Shown: in pieces, positions 19,807-30,003 of the stretch
Numbering within the stretch: the stretch's first letter is position 1
Layout: the number at the start of each line of letters is the position of its first letter
Assembly: GCA_004380135.1 (NCBI GenBank)
Contig: QXCR01000005.1
Span: 361,462-425,461 of the forward strand
Source: Stemphylium vesicarium
Taxonomy: Eukaryota; Ascomycota; Dothideomycetes; Pleosporales; Pleosporaceae
Direction of reading: 5' to 3'
DNA: 64,000 bases
Made by a program: the position numbers and the translations under genes
The notes under the pieces: model-generated
What the model was told of the DNA's origin: nothing
Databases searched by the model: none
The model's input: the letters and a program-made list of their open reading frames with translations, nothing else

Positions 19807-20486
19807 GAAAAGCGACAAGACGACTACACCATGAAATAGACTTTTCTTTGCGATTCTTGGGGACGGACACATTCCAATGTGGTGTATTCTACAGCATGCA
19901 AAATACCAACCCGACGTGGTGACACAGATCTTTGTCATGTCCAGTTGCGCTTAGTACTCCTGGCCACACGGCTGCTTCCATCTCTGTATACATGCGTCAG
20001 TGTGATTCACATGTTACTGCAAGAGATCTTGTCATGCAGGACAAGACTATTTGATAGGGGAAATGAAGCCATATGCACACTGGCTGAGCTGAGCTGATAG
20101 CGAGTATATAAATACAACCAACTGGTTTCCTTGCTTACTCTCCAATGATGTATCAATATGTTGGAAGAGTACACCTGCCGCACTTTTCCTGCCGGTTTCG
20201 GTGAAGTAACAATCAGTTTTCAAGGGTAAGCGCTCTTGGTGGCGTTGCGCGTGCCTCGGGGGTCCGCCCTATGGAGACGCTCACCTTCAAACTTATGACA
20301 TAGCGTCGCATCTAGCCCTCCGCTCTACCACAAGTCTCGATACAATCACACAACACTCATTCACGTGGCAGGCCCACAGCAGCCACTCACAACACCCATA
20401 CTGCCTTTCAACCACACGATATTGGTCCCCCAACGCGTCCACGGACCATCGTAGAACCCCACCATCCCGCCGGCCGACGCTGCATC
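19807..20486. other. Intergenic, QCR9 3' flank and UBR1 promoter
   Basis: About 680 bp. TATATAAATAC lies at about 20104-20114. The last 150 bp before the UBR1 start are C-rich. No gene is supported. Confidence 0.5.
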
Positions 20487-23400
20487 ATGTACATATCCTT
20501 GCACGAGCAAGAACTATGTCGACAGCTGCGCGAATTACCAAGACGACACAACTACCGCTTCGAGCCCGCTGCTGACCGTGAGTTGCGCGAGATCCTGTTT
20601 CGCTCACTTGCTGGTCGTGACGATTTCCTACCCTTGTTCTTCCCAAATGGGCCGCAAACCGACGGCGAGAAGCCCTGGAGCCTGCGCGACGCACAAGGCG
20701 CAGTAGAGGGTGCTGAATACACGCCCGCGGCGAGAGGAAAGCCATGCGGGCACATCTTCAAGAACGGTGAGGCAACCTACCGCTGCAAGACGTGCACCAC
20801 CGACGACACATGCGTCCTATGCGCCCGCTGCTTCGATGCCTCGGACCACGAGGGACACCAGGTCTTTGTCAGCGTATCACCCGGTAACTCTGGCTGCTGC
20901 GACTGCGGAGACGACGAGGCCTGGGTGCGGCCTGTACATTGCAACATACACTCGGCCGATCCCGAAGGCGAGTCGAAGGCGTCCGGCAAGGCGAGGGAAG
21001 GCTCCATGCTGCCAGACGAGCTCGTCGAGACGATACGCATCACCATCGCCCGAACCCTAGACTATCTTATCGACGTCTTTTCCTGCTCCCCCGAACAACT
21101 GCGTCTCCCCAAGAGCGAAGAGTCCATCAGACAAGACGAGCGCAACTCGCGCCTCACTTCGAAATGGTACGATTCGGGGGATCAGCCAGAAGAATGCGAA
21201 GAATACTGCTTAGTCCTGTGGAATGACGAGAAGCACACGGTAAACGACGTACGAGACCAGGTTGCACGTGCATGCAAGCAGAAGCTGGCCTTCGGTCTCG
21301 CAAAGGCTTACGAGATAAACGACGTTGGACGGAGCGCGATCGTATATAGAACGGAGTTGAGCGACCTCCTCCGAATGGCCAAGATAATCGAGGAGATCAA
21401 GTTGACAGTCACAATTCGATCTGCACGAGATACATTTAGGGAGCAAATGGGTGGTGCCCTCATCGAGTGGATCTCAGACATCGCGGGCTGCAGTGTGGGC
21501 GAGGACAACCAGATACTGAGACGTACTGTCTGCGAAGAATTACTCAAGCCATGGCGAGTTGGCAGCGAAGCCTCAAACCAGAGCATCGGCACGAACGGTC
21601 TCGATGATCACGAAATGGAGGACAGGGAGGCTGAGATGGATGGCTTCTTCAACGGCCTTCTACCCATACAGCGGCGCGCACGAATCATCCGAGTTCAGCG
21701 ACAAAGAACGACTGATGCCAACGACGACACGACTGCCTCAGACGATGACGATGACGAGGAAGGCCGACCTACAGGCGATGCACAGGACGACATGGACATT
21801 GATGAGGTCGGTGCTCAGGATAACGATGGAGACGTCGAAATGGAGGCGTACGAAAGCGCGGAAGAGGCGGGCGAAGTGCTTGAAGCGACCATGGCAGGAT
21901 ATCCTGCTCCACCACCTCCGCCCCCGCCTCCTCACCTCCAAAGAGGTCAGCTTGAACAAAGCGTCACACCCGCAGAGTCCGACAGCGAGCCTATGGTTGG
22001 CGCGCCGTCGCTTAGCCATGTCGAGCCCATGTTGCCGGTCCCTGAGACTCCTCATACTCGATCACTAGCGTTACGGCCAGCTCGGCCAGCCAGATATTGG
22101 TTAGAGAAGCCCGAAGGCTACGGAAAAAAGCCCGGAACTCCTCCTCATGAGGATTTATGGCAGCGGCTGCGGCTCGACCACCTGATTCTATACGACTTAC
22201 GCATGTGGAAACAATTGCGTATTGGAATACGCGATGTCTTCATTAGCACAGTAGTTACGATTCCCGAGTTCAAGCGTTTATTAGGTCTACGCTTTGCGGG
22301 CGTCTACACTGCGCTAGCCCAACTGTATCTCATCGCGGATCGCGAACCGGATCACTCCATCATCAACCTTTCTCTTCAGATGTTGACAACTCCATCCATC
22401 ACTTCGGAGGTCGTTGAACGCGGCAACTTTCTCACGAACCTCATGGCCATTCTTTATACCTTCTTGACCACACGACAAGTAGGCTACCCCTCCAACGTCG
22501 ACCAAAAAGCAACACTGGCCTTCGAGCAAGGAGCTGTGACTAATCGTCGCATGTACCACTTTTTCCTCGATATGAAGTACCTTCTCGGCTCAGATTTCGT
22601 CCAAGAGAGGATTCGTGAAGAGCCGCGATATCTCTTACAATTCCTCGACCTCGTTAAACTTCACCAAGGTATCTGCCCCAACGTTCGGCAAGTGGGTGAG
22701 CATCTAGAGTTTGAATCGGAAGCCTGGATTAGTGCCTCTCTGATCACTCGGGAGATCAACAAGCTGTGTAGACACTTTGCGGAATCTTTTGCCTGGAGTC
22801 GCGGTGAAGATCCAACCAACATCCAGCGCGCAATCCGTGCAGCTGCCAAGGTGGCTATCATTAATTCTCTAGGTGCTGAACGCAAACGCTTTGACCAGAC
22901 CGAGTTGAAAGAAGAGACCAAGTTCAAGAGTCTGGACATTCTTGAATTCGATGCAGAGTCTTTGAGGCTGCCATACAAGGTTGTGGATTACGTCGTTGCA
23001 AGCCAGCCGATGAGCTTCCATCACGCACTTCACTATACTGTGTCTTGGCTAATTGATCGAGCTCGAGGCATGGACCGTGAAGACATTCTGCGGCTGCTTT
23101 TGTTTTCAAACAGTGAGCTGCAAATGGAAGTTGGACCCGCCGTAGCAACTATCCCCGCGCACGACCCTGAAGATTACTTGCTCGCGATGTTTGATTTCCC
23201 ACTTCGAGTGTGTTCGTGGCTAGCCCAGATGCGCGCTGGAATCTGGGTCAGGAACGGAATAACATTGCGTCACCAGATGACGCAGTATCGGAGCGTGTCA
23301 CAGAGAGACGTTTCTCACCAACGGGACATCTTCCTCTTACAGTCTGCTCTCGTGCTTTGCGACCCGTCGGTATTCCTAGCGTCAATGGTCGACCGCTTCG

Positions 23401-26400
23401 GACTTACTGGCTGGATGACCGGAAAGTACGAAACCAGCCAGCATGGGTTCGAAGACAGCCAAGCTATTGATGTGGTAGAAGATTTCGTGCACTTGCTCAT
23501 CATCGTACTTAGCGAGCGTACCTCCTTGATACCCGCAGAAGACAACGACGAGTCTCAATTGGCTTCTATGCGCAAGGACATTGCGCATGTTCTGTGCTTC
23601 AAGCCGCTTTCATTCTCCGACATGACAGCACGCCTTTCGGACAGAATTCAAAACCTAGACGAGTTCCCCGAGGTTCTCTCCGAGATGACTAGGTTCAGAG
23701 CACCAGAAGGCTTGTCTGATAGCGGAACTTTCGAATTGAAAGAGCAGTACATCGACCTTATTGATCCTTATCTCCACCAATACAATCGAAACCAGAGGGA
23801 AGAGGCAGAAAATACTTACAAGGCTTACATGGCGAAGAAAACTGGGAAGCAAGCAAGTGACATCGTCTATGAGCCGAAACTTCGGCCCATCCCGTCGGGC
23901 CTATTCCAAGATCTATCCGCTTTCACAAGAACCCCTCTGTTCACTCAAATCATCTACTATCTGCTTGGATACGGTCTCAAGGCAGCGACAGCTACACCAA
24001 GCATTCCGGCGACTCGCGTTGAGACCTACATTCAATTCGTCCTGCAGCTTCTTCTAGTAGCTATCCTTGAAGACAGGACTACCGAGCATGGGTGGTCCGA
24101 AAAGGCACCAGAATCTTTTGTCACTTCAGTGTTGACTAAGAACGCCACCATGGGTATTCAAGATCACCCCACTGTGCTTTCCATTTTGAAAACTCTTCAG
24201 GACAACGAAGCTTTCAAGGCGTGCGAACCGAAAATTAGTCTGATACTTCATCGACTAAAGCAGCGTCAACAGGATTCCTTCATCATTGCCGCCGCTGCTA
24301 TTAATATGCCGGCAGACAGGATGGATACTGCCTCGCCAGCACCTCAGGACAAGGAGCACAAGGAGCTGAAGAAGAAGCAAGCACTTGAGCGGCAAGCGAA
24401 GGTCATGGCGGCATTCAAAGAACAGCAAGGAAAGTTCTTGGCCAACCAAGAATTTGATTGGGGTGAAGATGACTTCAGCGACCTTGAAGACGAGATGGGG
24501 GGACTAGTTGAACAAGAAAAGACCCTGAAGTTTCCGTCTGGTACTTGCATTCTTTGCCAAGAGGACTGTAATGAGCAAAGGCTATACGGTTCCTTCGGAT
24601 ATATCTCTGAAAGCAGAATACTCCGACAGACACCACTTGAAGATGCGGAATGGGTAAACGAAGTTGTACAGACTCCCGATAGTCTTGACCGTTCGGCTGA
24701 CCACCTGCGACCATTCGGCGTGGCGGGCAAAAATCGTCGCACAATCGAAAAGGTCACTGCTACAGGTGAACGGGTGACTAGCGAAAGACAGGAGCTGGGA
24801 AAGGGGTTCCCACCAGTCTCCGTTGCACCCGGTCCGGTTACCACGGGTTGTGGACACATCATGCACTTTGCTTGCTTTGAGGTATATCTCAATGCGACTC
24901 AGAGGCGCCACGTCAGCCAGATTGCTAGGAACCATCCCGAAAGACCTGAGCTCAAGGAATTCATGTGCCCGCTATGCAAAGCTCTCGGTAACATATTCCT
25001 CCCAATCATCTGGAAGGCAAAGAAAGTGTCAAGCACTGGCGTACTGGAGACCGAAGAGACATTTGATGTCTGGCTTGAGTCACAGTTGGTCGCAACCCAC
25101 AAAAGTCTAGAGAAGGGCCTGAAGGTCCCTGCAGACTTGTCGCATGATCAGAAGATGCTCTACGAATATGCAGAACGAGACTTCATCCAGCCTGTGTCGG
25201 GTCGCTTGCCCGACCTTCTCAAACCGCAATTACCTACCACTGGTCTTACTCTTGCACAACCCCCAGCACAGCTTGCGCCCCGATTCCAGGTTCCAGCGTT
25301 CCTAGGAGTACAGCCTCCAGAGTTAGCTGAACCAGGTTTAGGCTCGTCACAAACAAGCCCCGCTCTGACTCAAGACGCCCCAATGGGGGAACTGATCAAG
25401 ATCTATCACAGGCTGAGGGATACTCTGAAGGTTAACAGCATCCAGTCTTCCTTCGCATATCCGCACACACCAGCCATATCTGAAGACTTCACGCACACGG
25501 ACGCCCTTGCACAAGCGCTAGGATACTCAATCGCCGCGGCTGAAATCGCTCAACGAGGTGTCCAATCTGAAGCGGTGCGTGGAACTTTGATCGACAAGAT
25601 CTCCCCTCAGACAATTACACACCTTCGCGTCTTCTCAGAGAGTGTCTCTTCTTACATTGCGATTGGGGGCCTGAGGTGCCAAGGTCCCACAAAGACTATG
25701 GACGAGTTCTCTGAGATCCAGCGTCGTCAGTTCCGCCAGTTGCTGGTCGGACATCCCGGCATATATGATCCAGATGTGTTAAGCTTCGATCTGAAAGGCA
25801 TCACGCCGCTGCTTTGCCAGGACCCGTTCATCTTCCTCTCTCAGTGCGCTGTCGGGGTTGTTCCAGCGACGAACCTGGACATCCATCACATCATGCGGCT
25901 GTGCTATCTAGCGGAGATAGTTCGTGTGATGTTCATCTTCGCCTTGGGTGGAAATCAACAGTCAACTGAAGATATGCCACTAGACTCCGACCTCCTCTTC
26001 CCGCATCCCGAGCACTTCATCAACCAAGACAAGATCAGCAATAGCTTTGGATCTCCAGAGCAGATGAACAACCTTCTGTTCTTCGTCTGCGTCATGTCCA
26101 ACGTCACAAGCATGGGCGACTCACCTTCTTCGCTCGACATCGACAACATGCCTATCCCCTCGCGATTCAAAGACCCGAACTTCCTCTACTTCATGCACAC
26201 CATGGTTTCGACCTATGCGCTGCCGTTTGTACGCAAAGCCGCTATCCTGATGCACGTCCGGTACGGAATCGATCTCCCACATGTTGCTGCTGAACGCGCA
26301 GACGAGCCTGAACTTGCGCGTCTGTCCACTATTCTCAGGCTACCTTCGCTTGACGAGATCTTCTCTTCCTTTGCCAGCCGAACATCTTCAGCACATACAA

Positions 26401-27020
26401 CGCGTTCCATCGTCGGCGGCTGGCTGCGACATTTGCTCTGGGCACAAGCAGGCAACAACCCGATCAGGCCCACGATATCGCTTTCGCACCCCGCAATCTT
26501 CGAACTCGTCGGCCTGCCCAAGAACTACGACACGCTTACCGACGAAGCGATACGCCGCCGCTGCCCAACTACAGGCAAAGAATTGACAGATCCGGCATTG
26601 TGCCTCTTCTGTGGGGAGATCATGTGCAGCCAAGCCGTATGTTGCATGACGAATAAGAATCGTGGAGGTTGTAATCAACATCTAGCCAAGTACGTTTTTC
26701 ATTTCCTGCTCCTCCATTACATGATGCGAACTTTACTAACAACATCCCGTAGATGCGGCGGCCAAATCGGTCTCTTCATCCACATCCGAAAATGCATGAT
26801 TCTCTTCCTCAACCTCGACCACGGCACGTGGCATGTTGCCCCTTACCTCGATAAGCACGGCGAAGTCGATCCTGCTCTCCGCCGTCACCACCAGCTCTTC
26901 TTGAACCAGAAGCGGTACGATGCGTTGCTGCGCAAGGTATGGTTGGAGGGCGGGGTGCAGAGTCTAATTGCTAGGAGGTTGGAGGGTGATGTGAATAATG
27001 GTGGTTGGGAGAGTTTGTAG
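20487..27020 (+). CDS. UBR1: N-recognin E3 ubiquitin ligase UBR1
   Basis: Exons are 20487-26689 and 26753-27020; the 63-bp intron starts GTACGT and ends CCGTAG. The spliced protein is 2156 residues, slightly longer than yeast Ubr1. The UBR box (about 87-155) has the Cys/His set CGHIFKNG, CKTC, CVLCARCF, HEGHQ and CCDCGD that binds type-1 N-degrons. The ClpS-like type-2 site is at about 238-315 (CLVLWNDEKHTVNDV). An acidic linker (about 405-470) and a proline run (about 477-486) follow. The RING-type region lies at about 1354-1497 (CILCQEDC, CGHIMHFACF, CPLCKALGN). The C-terminal zinc-containing UBR1-specific domain (CLFCGEIMCSQ, CCMT, GGCNQH, then CGGQIG) is interrupted by the intron. The enzyme ubiquitinates proteins with destabilising N-termini together with an E2 of the Rad6 type. 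The intron is a multiple of three without a stop, so retention would add 21 residues. Confidence 0.95.
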   Translation: MYISLHEQELCRQLRELPRRHNYRFEPAADRELREILFRSLAGRDDFLPLFFPNGPQTDGEKPWSLRDAQGAVEGAEYTPAARGKPCGHIFKNGEATYRCKTCTTDDTCVLCARCFDASDHEGHQVFVSVSPGNSGCCDCGDDEAWVRPVHCNIHSADPEGESKASGKAREGSMLPDELVETIRITIARTLDYLIDVFSCSPEQLRLPKSEESIRQDERNSRLTSKWYDSGDQPEECEEYCLVLWNDEKHTVNDVRDQVARACKQKLAFGLAKAYEINDVGRSAIVYRTELSDLLRMAKIIEEIKLTVTIRSARDTFREQMGGALIEWISDIAGCSVGEDNQILRRTVCEELLKPWRVGSEASNQSIGTNGLDDHEMEDREAEMDGFFNGLLPIQRRARIIRVQRQRTTDANDDTTASDDDDDEEGRPTGDAQDDMDIDEVGAQDNDGDVEMEAYESAEEAGEVLEATMAGYPAPPPPPPPPHLQRGQLEQSVTPAESDSEPMVGAPSLSHVEPMLPVPETPHTRSLALRPARPARYWLEKPEGYGKKPGTPPHEDLWQRLRLDHLILYDLRMWKQLRIGIRDVFISTVVTIPEFKRLLGLRFAGVYTALAQLYLIADREPDHSIINLSLQMLTTPSITSEVVERGNFLTNLMAILYTFLTTRQVGYPSNVDQKATLAFEQGAVTNRRMYHFFLDMKYLLGSDFVQERIREEPRYLLQFLDLVKLHQGICPNVRQVGEHLEFESEAWISASLITREINKLCRHFAESFAWSRGEDPTNIQRAIRAAAKVAIINSLGAERKRFDQTELKEETKFKSLDILEFDAESLRLPYKVVDYVVASQPMSFHHALHYTVSWLIDRARGMDREDILRLLLFSNSELQMEVGPAVATIPAHDPEDYLLAMFDFPLRVCSWLAQMRAGIWVRNGITLRHQMTQYRSVSQRDVSHQRDIFLLQSALVLCDPSVFLASMVDRFGLTGWMTGKYETSQHGFEDSQAIDVVEDFVHLLIIVLSERTSLIPAEDNDESQLASMRKDIAHVLCFKPLSFSDMTARLSDRIQNLDEFPEVLSEMTRFRAPEGLSDSGTFELKEQYIDLIDPYLHQYNRNQREEAENTYKAYMAKKTGKQASDIVYEPKLRPIPSGLFQDLSAFTRTPLFTQIIYYLLGYGLKAATATPSIPATRVETYIQFVLQLLLVAILEDRTTEHGWSEKAPESFVTSVLTKNATMGIQDHPTVLSILKTLQDNEAFKACEPKISLILHRLKQRQQDSFIIAAAAINMPADRMDTASPAPQDKEHKELKKKQALERQAKVMAAFKEQQGKFLANQEFDWGEDDFSDLEDEMGGLVEQEKTLKFPSGTCILCQEDCNEQRLYGSFGYISESRILRQTPLEDAEWVNEVVQTPDSLDRSADHLRPFGVAGKNRRTIEKVTATGERVTSERQELGKGFPPVSVAPGPVTTGCGHIMHFACFEVYLNATQRRHVSQIARNHPERPELKEFMCPLCKALGNIFLPIIWKAKKVSSTGVLETEETFDVWLESQLVATHKSLEKGLKVPADLSHDQKMLYEYAERDFIQPVSGRLPDLLKPQLPTTGLTLAQPPAQLAPRFQVPAFLGVQPPELAEPGLGSSQTSPALTQDAPMGELIKIYHRLRDTLKVNSIQSSFAYPHTPAISEDFTHTDALAQALGYSIAAAEIAQRGVQSEAVRGTLIDKISPQTITHLRVFSESVSSYIAIGGLRCQGPTKTMDEFSEIQRRQFRQLLVGHPGIYDPDVLSFDLKGITPLLCQDPFIFLSQCAVGVVPATNLDIHHIMRLCYLAEIVRVMFIFALGGNQQSTEDMPLDSDLLFPHPEHFINQDKISNSFGSPEQMNNLLFFVCVMSNVTSMGDSPSSLDIDNMPIPSRFKDPNFLYFMHTMVSTYALPFVRKAAILMHVRYGIDLPHVAAERADEPELARLSTILRLPSLDEIFSSFASRTSSAHTTRSIVGGWLRHLLWAQAGNNPIRPTISLSHPAIFELVGLPKNYDTLTDEAIRRRCPTTGKELTDPALCLFCGEIMCSQAVCCMTNKNRGGCNQHLAKYVFHFLLLHYMMRTLLTTSRRCGGQIGLFIHIRKCMILFLNLDHGTWHVAPYLDKHGEVDPALRRHHQLFLNQKRYDALLRKVWLEGGVQSLIARRLEGDVNNGGWESL

Positions 27021-27273
27021 AGGAGAGAAGTGTGTTGGGGAGATTTGGTGACGATTGGACGTGTGAAGACAATGATGGTTGGGCGGAATAAAGTTCTCGA
27101 TTTGTATGACTAGAGTTCATTCTAGGCGTTGGGAATACTGAAGCTCCTTTTCTTCAATGAAGCGTTACTAACAATTCAATGCATGCCTGGGTTTTCCCCT
27201 TGATTGAGCTTGATGTGCATGAGCTGGAATAGAGTTTTGAAGTGGCTGATTTACAGTAAGGTACATGATATAT

Positions 27274-28974
27274 CTACAGTGTGGCTTTTGTGGTTTCATC
27301 AGATGCGTCGTATTTCTTACCGCTGCTGTTCTCCTCGCTAGATCCTTCAGCAGACGCGCTCTTCGATCGCTGGATGTTAGCTTCCGCCTTGTCAAAGATA
27401 TCATCGAGATCCTTGCCAATCTTAACTCCTTGAGCCCGAGGCACGTCGCGAACGCCATCACACTTCTCTGAATCCCTTGCCTCTACGTCAAAAGCGTCGT
27501 CCTGCCTCTCTGAAATCTGAGCATCCATATCGTCCTTGGACAATGGAAGGCTCTTCCCAGCGTTAAAAGCGACGTCCTGCCTCTCTGACACCTGATCATA
27601 CATATCGTCCTTGGACAACGGAACGCTCTTCCAAGCCTGGGCTTCCCGCGGAACCGTCCTCACTAGCTTGTTACTCGACCTCTTTTCTTCACTTCTCATC
27701 CCCAGCCTCTCGGCCACGATATCTCTCCAGCGAACGATCTTGGCAAAATCACCTTGAAGCATGTCCAGAGTATACACCGCTCGCAGCGCGGGGCTTAGTA
27801 GACCACCCCTCATCTGACGAAGCTCTTTGATGATGCCGTTGAGTAGCAAGAGGATACCGCTGTCGAATTCAATGACATTGCGGTCCATGTCGGTGAGTAG
27901 GGTGTCGATAGTGGTGTAGGAGCCCTGCTGGATCCATGCCGTACGCAGCAGTTGTCTGTAGAGGGTCGTTGTTGCGCCGAGGGCAAGGGAAGATCGACCG
28001 AGACTCTTGATTGTGGGGAGAATTGCTAGGGGAAGCGGCGAACCGGGGAATTCTAACCGGAGGGTCGTGACAGCGCAGATCAAGTGGTGTGGGTAGTTCT
28101 GGAATAGGATGCGCTGCTTAGGAGACGGCGGGGCGGGACGGGTCACGGCTAGGCGTTTGGGGACGCCATCTTTTGACAACGTGCGGCTCGGCTTTGTGCT
28201 GGGCTCTGCGCTTCCCCCGGTTTTGGGGTTGTCGAGATCAAGTGCGCGTACCTTGGCGAAGACTTCGCGTTCGAGAACATGCCAGAGGGCGTGGTCGGTG
28301 GGCGCGTTGCGGATTAGCTGGTCGACTCGGTATCGCTCTGCGGTACGCATGGCTACGAACTGCTCCGCATTAACGCCCGCGACTCCCCTTTTGCTACTCA
28401 ATGCATCAATTGAGGCGTCGTTCAAGGCCTCATATGTAGTCTGGGCACCATTTCCTGGCTGAGCCCCTGACCTAAGTCTTTGAGGCGTGCGCTGTGCTCG
28501 TAACCGCGGTTCGCCGCTCATCGCCTCATTGAACACCTCGTCCAGTGAGGGCTTCGATGTGTCTTCATCATCCTCGTAGTATTCGTCCGCTATCTGGTCC
28601 AGCTCGACGGTGTGATCCTCTTCCGTCTGCCGTCGCCCCTCTGTGTTGAACTTTCTGTACAATTTTTCGAACGCCGCACGCTCAGAGCCCGTTATTGTTG
28701 TCTTTCGTCCGGGTTGTTGACCAATTGCAGGCGGCAGATCTTCGCCTTCGAATGGAATATCCTCGCCTTTGAATGGAACGCCATTGCTTTCGAATGGAAT
28801 ATCATCTCCATTGTGCGGGCGCGATGGCGAGGTGATATTGCGTCGAGCAATTGGTCGCGTGGCGGGGTGCCATTGCTGGATCGTGGATGTCTGGTATAGG
28901 AACGGAAGAAGCGTTCTCGATGGCGGCAGGCGAGAGCGCGATACAGCTCGGATTGTGCTCGAGCATACAGACAT
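27274..28974 (-). CDS. Mtf2-like mitochondrial protein with internal repeats
   Basis: A single exon encodes 566 residues from an ATG at 28972-28974. The first ~45 residues are Arg/Ser-rich and lack acidic residues, a likely mitochondrial presequence. The conserved part (about 200-425) contains ALWHVLEREVF, NYPHHLICAVTTLRLEFPGSP and SGILLLLNGIIKELRQMRGG, which I recognise as the C-terminal domain shared with yeast Mtf2 (Nam1), a factor for mitochondrial mRNA metabolism and translation. Two accessory repeats stand out: an N-terminal cluster of I/V-P-F-E/K units near 59-82, and a duplicated ~25-residue unit near 450-500 containing PLSKDDM and SERQD. The C-terminus after the repeats is charged and disordered. 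The Mtf2 assignment is from conserved motif memory, not a search. Confidence 0.75.
   Translation of the reverse strand: MSVCSSTIRAVSRSRLPPSRTLLPFLYQTSTIQQWHPATRPIARRNITSPSRPHNGDDIPFESNGVPFKGEDIPFEGEDLPPAIGQQPGRKTTITGSERAAFEKLYRKFNTEGRRQTEEDHTVELDQIADEYYEDDEDTSKPSLDEVFNEAMSGEPRLRAQRTPQRLRSGAQPGNGAQTTYEALNDASIDALSSKRGVAGVNAEQFVAMRTAERYRVDQLIRNAPTDHALWHVLEREVFAKVRALDLDNPKTGGSAEPSTKPSRTLSKDGVPKRLAVTRPAPPSPKQRILFQNYPHHLICAVTTLRLEFPGSPLPLAILPTIKSLGRSSLALGATTTLYRQLLRTAWIQQGSYTTIDTLLTDMDRNVIEFDSGILLLLNGIIKELRQMRGGLLSPALRAVYTLDMLQGDFAKIVRWRDIVAERLGMRSEEKRSSNKLVRTVPREAQAWKSVPLSKDDMYDQVSERQDVAFNAGKSLPLSKDDMDAQISERQDDAFDVEARDSEKCDGVRDVPRAQGVKIGKDLDDIFDKAEANIQRSKSASAEGSSEENSSGKKYDASDETTKATL
27484..27633 (-). 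repeat. 75-bp in-frame tandem duplication in the Mtf2-like gene
   Basis: Two adjacent units share CATATCGTCCTTGGACAA and CCTGCCTCTCTGA (plus-strand reading) with a handful of substitutions. They encode the repeated Ser-Lys-Asp-Asp-Met ... Ser-Glu-Arg-Gln-Asp peptide. Confidence 0.8.
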
Positions 28975-29084
28975 GGACTAGGATGAAGAAAGAAAAAAGA
29001 AATGCAGCGCAATATTGTACAGAGGCTCGCAGGAGCGCGGAAAAGGCGTAATGAGGTAATGCAGTTGCCCGATCCCAAATCTTT
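28975..29084 (-). promoter_or_regulatory. Immediate 5' flank of the Mtf2-like gene
   Basis: About 110 bp separate the Mtf2-like start codon from the first unit of the repeat array. The stretch just above the ATG is A/G-rich on the plus strand (pyrimidine-rich in the direction of transcription). Confidence 0.35.
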
Positions 29085-29755
29085 CGGGATCAAGCGTGCT
29101 GGCCCGAGCTCGACATACCGAATCGGGCAATGCAAAAAACCATCGATTGCCCCTCCCGACGGTCTCCTACCCTAGGATTTGGGAAAACTCAAGCTGTTAA
29201 AGGAGAGCACAGCTATTGGCTGGTTTCAACATACTCAATTGGGCAACTCAAGAAAATCCGTCGAAAGCTTCATCTAGCATACTTGGGGGACTGAATCTGT
29301 GTTCTGGGAGCAAACGGAACATGCCCATTGGCTGACTTCAACATACCCGATGAGGCAAGCCCAAAAAACCGTCGATTCCCTCGTTCAGAGCTGCAGAACC
29401 CCCCCCCCTCTTTGCTGAATATTGGTACCAAAAACGAGCTGTCATTGGCCAACCCGTCCTTACTGGATTGGGCATGCGAAAAGATCCGTTGATTGCAGGA
29501 TGCGACACAATAGTCCGTTTACTGAAAACTGGTACACAGAAAAGAGCGTTCATTGGCCAATTCAATATACTACATTGGGCAGGGGGGAAGAAAAGGCGTC
29601 GAACACGGCGATTACTGGAAATCAGTACCAAAAGTCGTATGCTTATTGGTCAAGCTGAACATGCTTTGTCAGGCAAGTGCTGCGGGCAACCGTCGAAACC
29701 TGCATTCTGGATACTGGTGCACAACGGGAGGCGCTCATTAGTGGAGGGAGGATAC
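29085..29755. repeat. Degenerate tandem array, about six units of 94-116 bp
   Basis: A core of the type CATTGGCCAA..TCAACATAC.CGATTGGGCAA followed by AAAAAACCGTCGATT recurs. The CAACATAC portion (or its diverged equivalent) starts at about 29111, 29227, 29339, 29455, 29563 and 29657, giving spacings of 116, 112, 116, 108 and 94 bp. Between cores a second shared motif, ACTGAAAACTGGTACCAAAA, precedes the next CATTGG. Units diverge by roughly 20-35 percent and the spacing is not a multiple of three, so a coding repeat is unlikely. Each unit carries two ATTGG strings (inverted CCAAT). A run of ten C lies at 29399-29408. The array fills most of the space between two divergent genes. Confidence 0.8.
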
Positions 29756-30003
29756 AGCATCAAACCTTGGAATACTGAACTTATCTAGTTCCCTGTCTCA
29801 CGTGTTCACATGTCAGATTTTTCCATGGAGACACCGGATGAGCAAACTACGGGAAGGCTATTGTCACCTTGAAAAAGGTTTTTGACATCATTTGGCCCTG
29901 ATGTAGACTGCTGCCATTTGCTAGCAACAATTATGACTGCGCAATTAGGCCATTGGCCGATGGCCTTTTGCCTTGTTCTTATTGCCCACACCAGTCATGA
30001 TAA
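29756..30003. other. Space between the repeat array and the 2EXR gene
   Basis: About 250 bp with no ORF of note. It presumably holds the 2EXR gene promoter. Confidence 0.4.
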
